NCBI GenBank assembly: GCA_019400425.1
Contig: JAFREE010000019.1
Location: forward strand, 204,809 to 268,808
Direction: 5' to 3'
DNA length: 64,000 nucleotides
From: Hymenochaete sp. R1
Taxonomy: Eukaryota; Basidiomycota; Agaricomycetes; Hymenochaetales; Hymenochaetaceae
Shown in pieces: positions 62,577-64,000 of this stretch. Made by a program: the position numbers and the translations under genes. How positions within the stretch are numbered: position 1 is the first letter of the stretch; the number at the start of each line of letters is the position of its first letter. The notes beneath the pieces were generated by a model, which did not search any database, was not told the origin of the DNA, and was given only the letters and a program-made list of their open reading frames with translations.

Positions 62577-63514
62577 CGCGAGAGAATCAAGACAGGATGA
62601 AAGTTGGGCGGAGACAAAATTATGTGAAGGTGGATGGCGGATACAAAAAGCGGAGCGTGTGGGTGAGACCAAAATAAAAAAGGTTTGAGTTTATATAAGT
62701 CCGGTTCCGGATGGCAGAGAGACACAGCTCTCTTGCATCTCCATCGTGATTCGCTGATACTTCGCTTCCTTCCAAGATGACGAAACCAAACCTTCGCAAT
62801 GCCTTCTCATTGGCCGATGCAGTTGCTACGATTGAAGAAGGAAAAGAAGGCAGAAACTGAGAAAGGCGCAAAGGAATTCCCAGCTCAGATCAATCCTTTC
62901 GTCCAACCAACCAGCTTCCACCTCCAAGTACCCCAGATCACAAGAATTCCAGAAACAGATCAGGTCGTATCGTGCCTTTTTCGACCCTCAGCTAGCAATC
63001 GAACAGGAGACTGCGTCAATAAGTTTACGCGAATACAGCCAGGTCAGGTTGCCAGGAGTCTGGCAGGAGATAAAGGGAAAGGCTCACCTCATCATCCCCC
63101 TTCCCCTTGTTCCGTAGTCCGTTCCGCGTTCGCGCCACGACTTTAGCGCCGATCCTCTCCCTAGTCATTTTTTCGAATCGCCCATGCCAGATCCAATAGG
63201 CCTGTTCATACATTAACAACCGTGAATTCTAGGATTCTCGGAAAGCAGAAACAAAGTTCTAAAATCCATAATGATGGTACAATTAAGCCAAGATCATGCA
63301 AATGAACGAGCTGCTCAAGATTGAGCCCTGAATCTTTCGGCACGGTACCAATTGCTCTGGGATCCCGTGCGGAAAGAGCCGATTACCGGCTAGAGGCACG
63401 TACCGAACCGGAATGAGAAGCAGGGAAAGCGGAAGAAGGAATAGAAGCGAACTAAACTGTAAACAGAGACAGAGTGGGTAAAAAGAGTAAAAAGGGACAG
63501 CGGGCAAGTTCGAT
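62577..63514. other. Spacer
   Basis: About 940 bp upstream of the hydrolase and downstream of the right-edge gene. No gene supported. Confidence 0.45.
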
Positions 63515-64000
63515 CTATGAAGGTCCTGATAAACCTGGTGCACCGACGGCGTGACGCACACGTGCCATGATGCCTAGGACCAGGCCTGGAACGTCATTTG
63601 CTTGCACACGGCTCGCGATCAGGTCGTCCAAGTTTAGTCCTTTGATGCGGATATCGTCCGAGCTTACTGACGCATTTGCCAGCATGCGTGTATTCGGGTG
63701 GAAAAGGAGCGTGGTCGTGAAAGTTGGTGAATGTGCCTTGGGCGAGGTGGTGTACGATAGCTCAAGTTCGTTTTCGGCACTCGACCGGTAGGAAAGGAGT
63801 TGGAAGAGGGATTTGTGAACGGCGAGGCTGGCGTGCAGCCTATAATAAAGGGACGGTTCGTAAGGTCAAATGATTGACGTCAAGTTTATAGAACTCACCA
63901 ATCGATCATCTTCATTATAACCTGCGCATCTTCCTCCCTGTCAACCTTCATCTGTCTTACTTCCTCTTCCTTCTTTGCGCGTTCTATCCTCAGTCTCTCC
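63515..64000 (-). CDS. C-terminal part of an unidentified coiled-coil protein, truncated by the window edge
   Basis: Exons 63899-64000 (open at the right edge) and 63515-63839, about 142 residues. The first part is a charged helix (RLRIERAKKEEEVRQMKVDREED), joined across a phase-2 intron to MIDWLHASLAVHKSLFQLLSY, then ENELELSYTTS and a final helical part (DDLIASRVQANDVPGLVLGI). A coiled coil followed by a small mixed domain resembles several kinetochore or vesicle-tethering subunits, but I cannot assign a family. Confidence 0.6.

Overview
The window is nuclear DNA from a filamentous fungus, most likely a basidiomycete of the Agaricomycotina. Coding frames are interrupted by many short introns, mostly about 45-80 nt with GT..AG ends and CTRAY-like branch sites. 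The products match conserved fungal/eukaryotic families, gene spacing is tight, and there is one Pol III tRNA gene. I resolved about 110 introns by frame continuity and family similarity. No prokaryotic, viral or plasmid features were seen.

Layout. 1-0.5 kb: N-terminus of a Q/S-rich protein running off the left edge, followed by a long upstream region with a dense CCAAT cluster. 2.7-7.4 kb: ABCE1/RLI1, divergent from GPI12 (PIG-L deacetylase), then RPA3. 8.2-12 kb: tandem pair of Ubc4/5-type E2 enzymes, the first with a long extra C-terminal tail. 12.9-14.5 kb: a second PIG-L-fold gene that has lost catalytic residues but keeps the metal ligands. 15-16 kb: PIN4-type parvulin and a tRNA-Ala(AGC). 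16.5-20.8 kb: SNT1/NCoR-like double-SANT protein, divergent from GPI17/PIG-S (21.3-23.1 kb). 23.7-25.4 kb: MFSD5-like transporter.

25.7-32.7 kb is the least conventional part: four head-to-tail, intronless copies of an unrecognised 253-272 aa protein family, one of them a pseudogene, set in gene-poor spacers and sharing a TATA-type core promoter. This tandem orphan family is my best candidate for something undescribed.

33.5-38.1 kb: ATG11. 39.3-41.6 kb: sugar transporter of the MFS. 42.2-44.2 kb: small membrane protein divergent from NSE3 (SMC5/6 subunit). 44.6-47.6 kb: SH3-PX-BAR sorting nexin, divergent from an orphan basic protein whose first coding exon is only the ATG. 49.3-51.1 kb: membrane-anchored Old Yellow Enzyme-like flavoprotein. 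51.2-52.2 kb: aldo-keto reductase with an in-frame stop. 53.1-54.9 kb: NiCoT nickel transporter. 55.2-55.8 kb: SmD1. 56.0-57.6 kb: mitochondrial-type AsnRS, divergent (88 bp) from a DNAJC17/Cwf23 J-domain protein. 59.5-60.5 kb: poorly supported orphan. 61.4-62.6 kb: alpha/beta hydrolase. 63.5-64 kb: C-terminus of an unidentified coiled-coil protein.

Most genes are housekeeping and do not form one pathway. The notable functional grouping is three GPI-anchor-related genes (GPI12, the degenerate PIG-L paralogue, GPI17) within 18 kb. At least three introns use GC instead of GT at the donor site.
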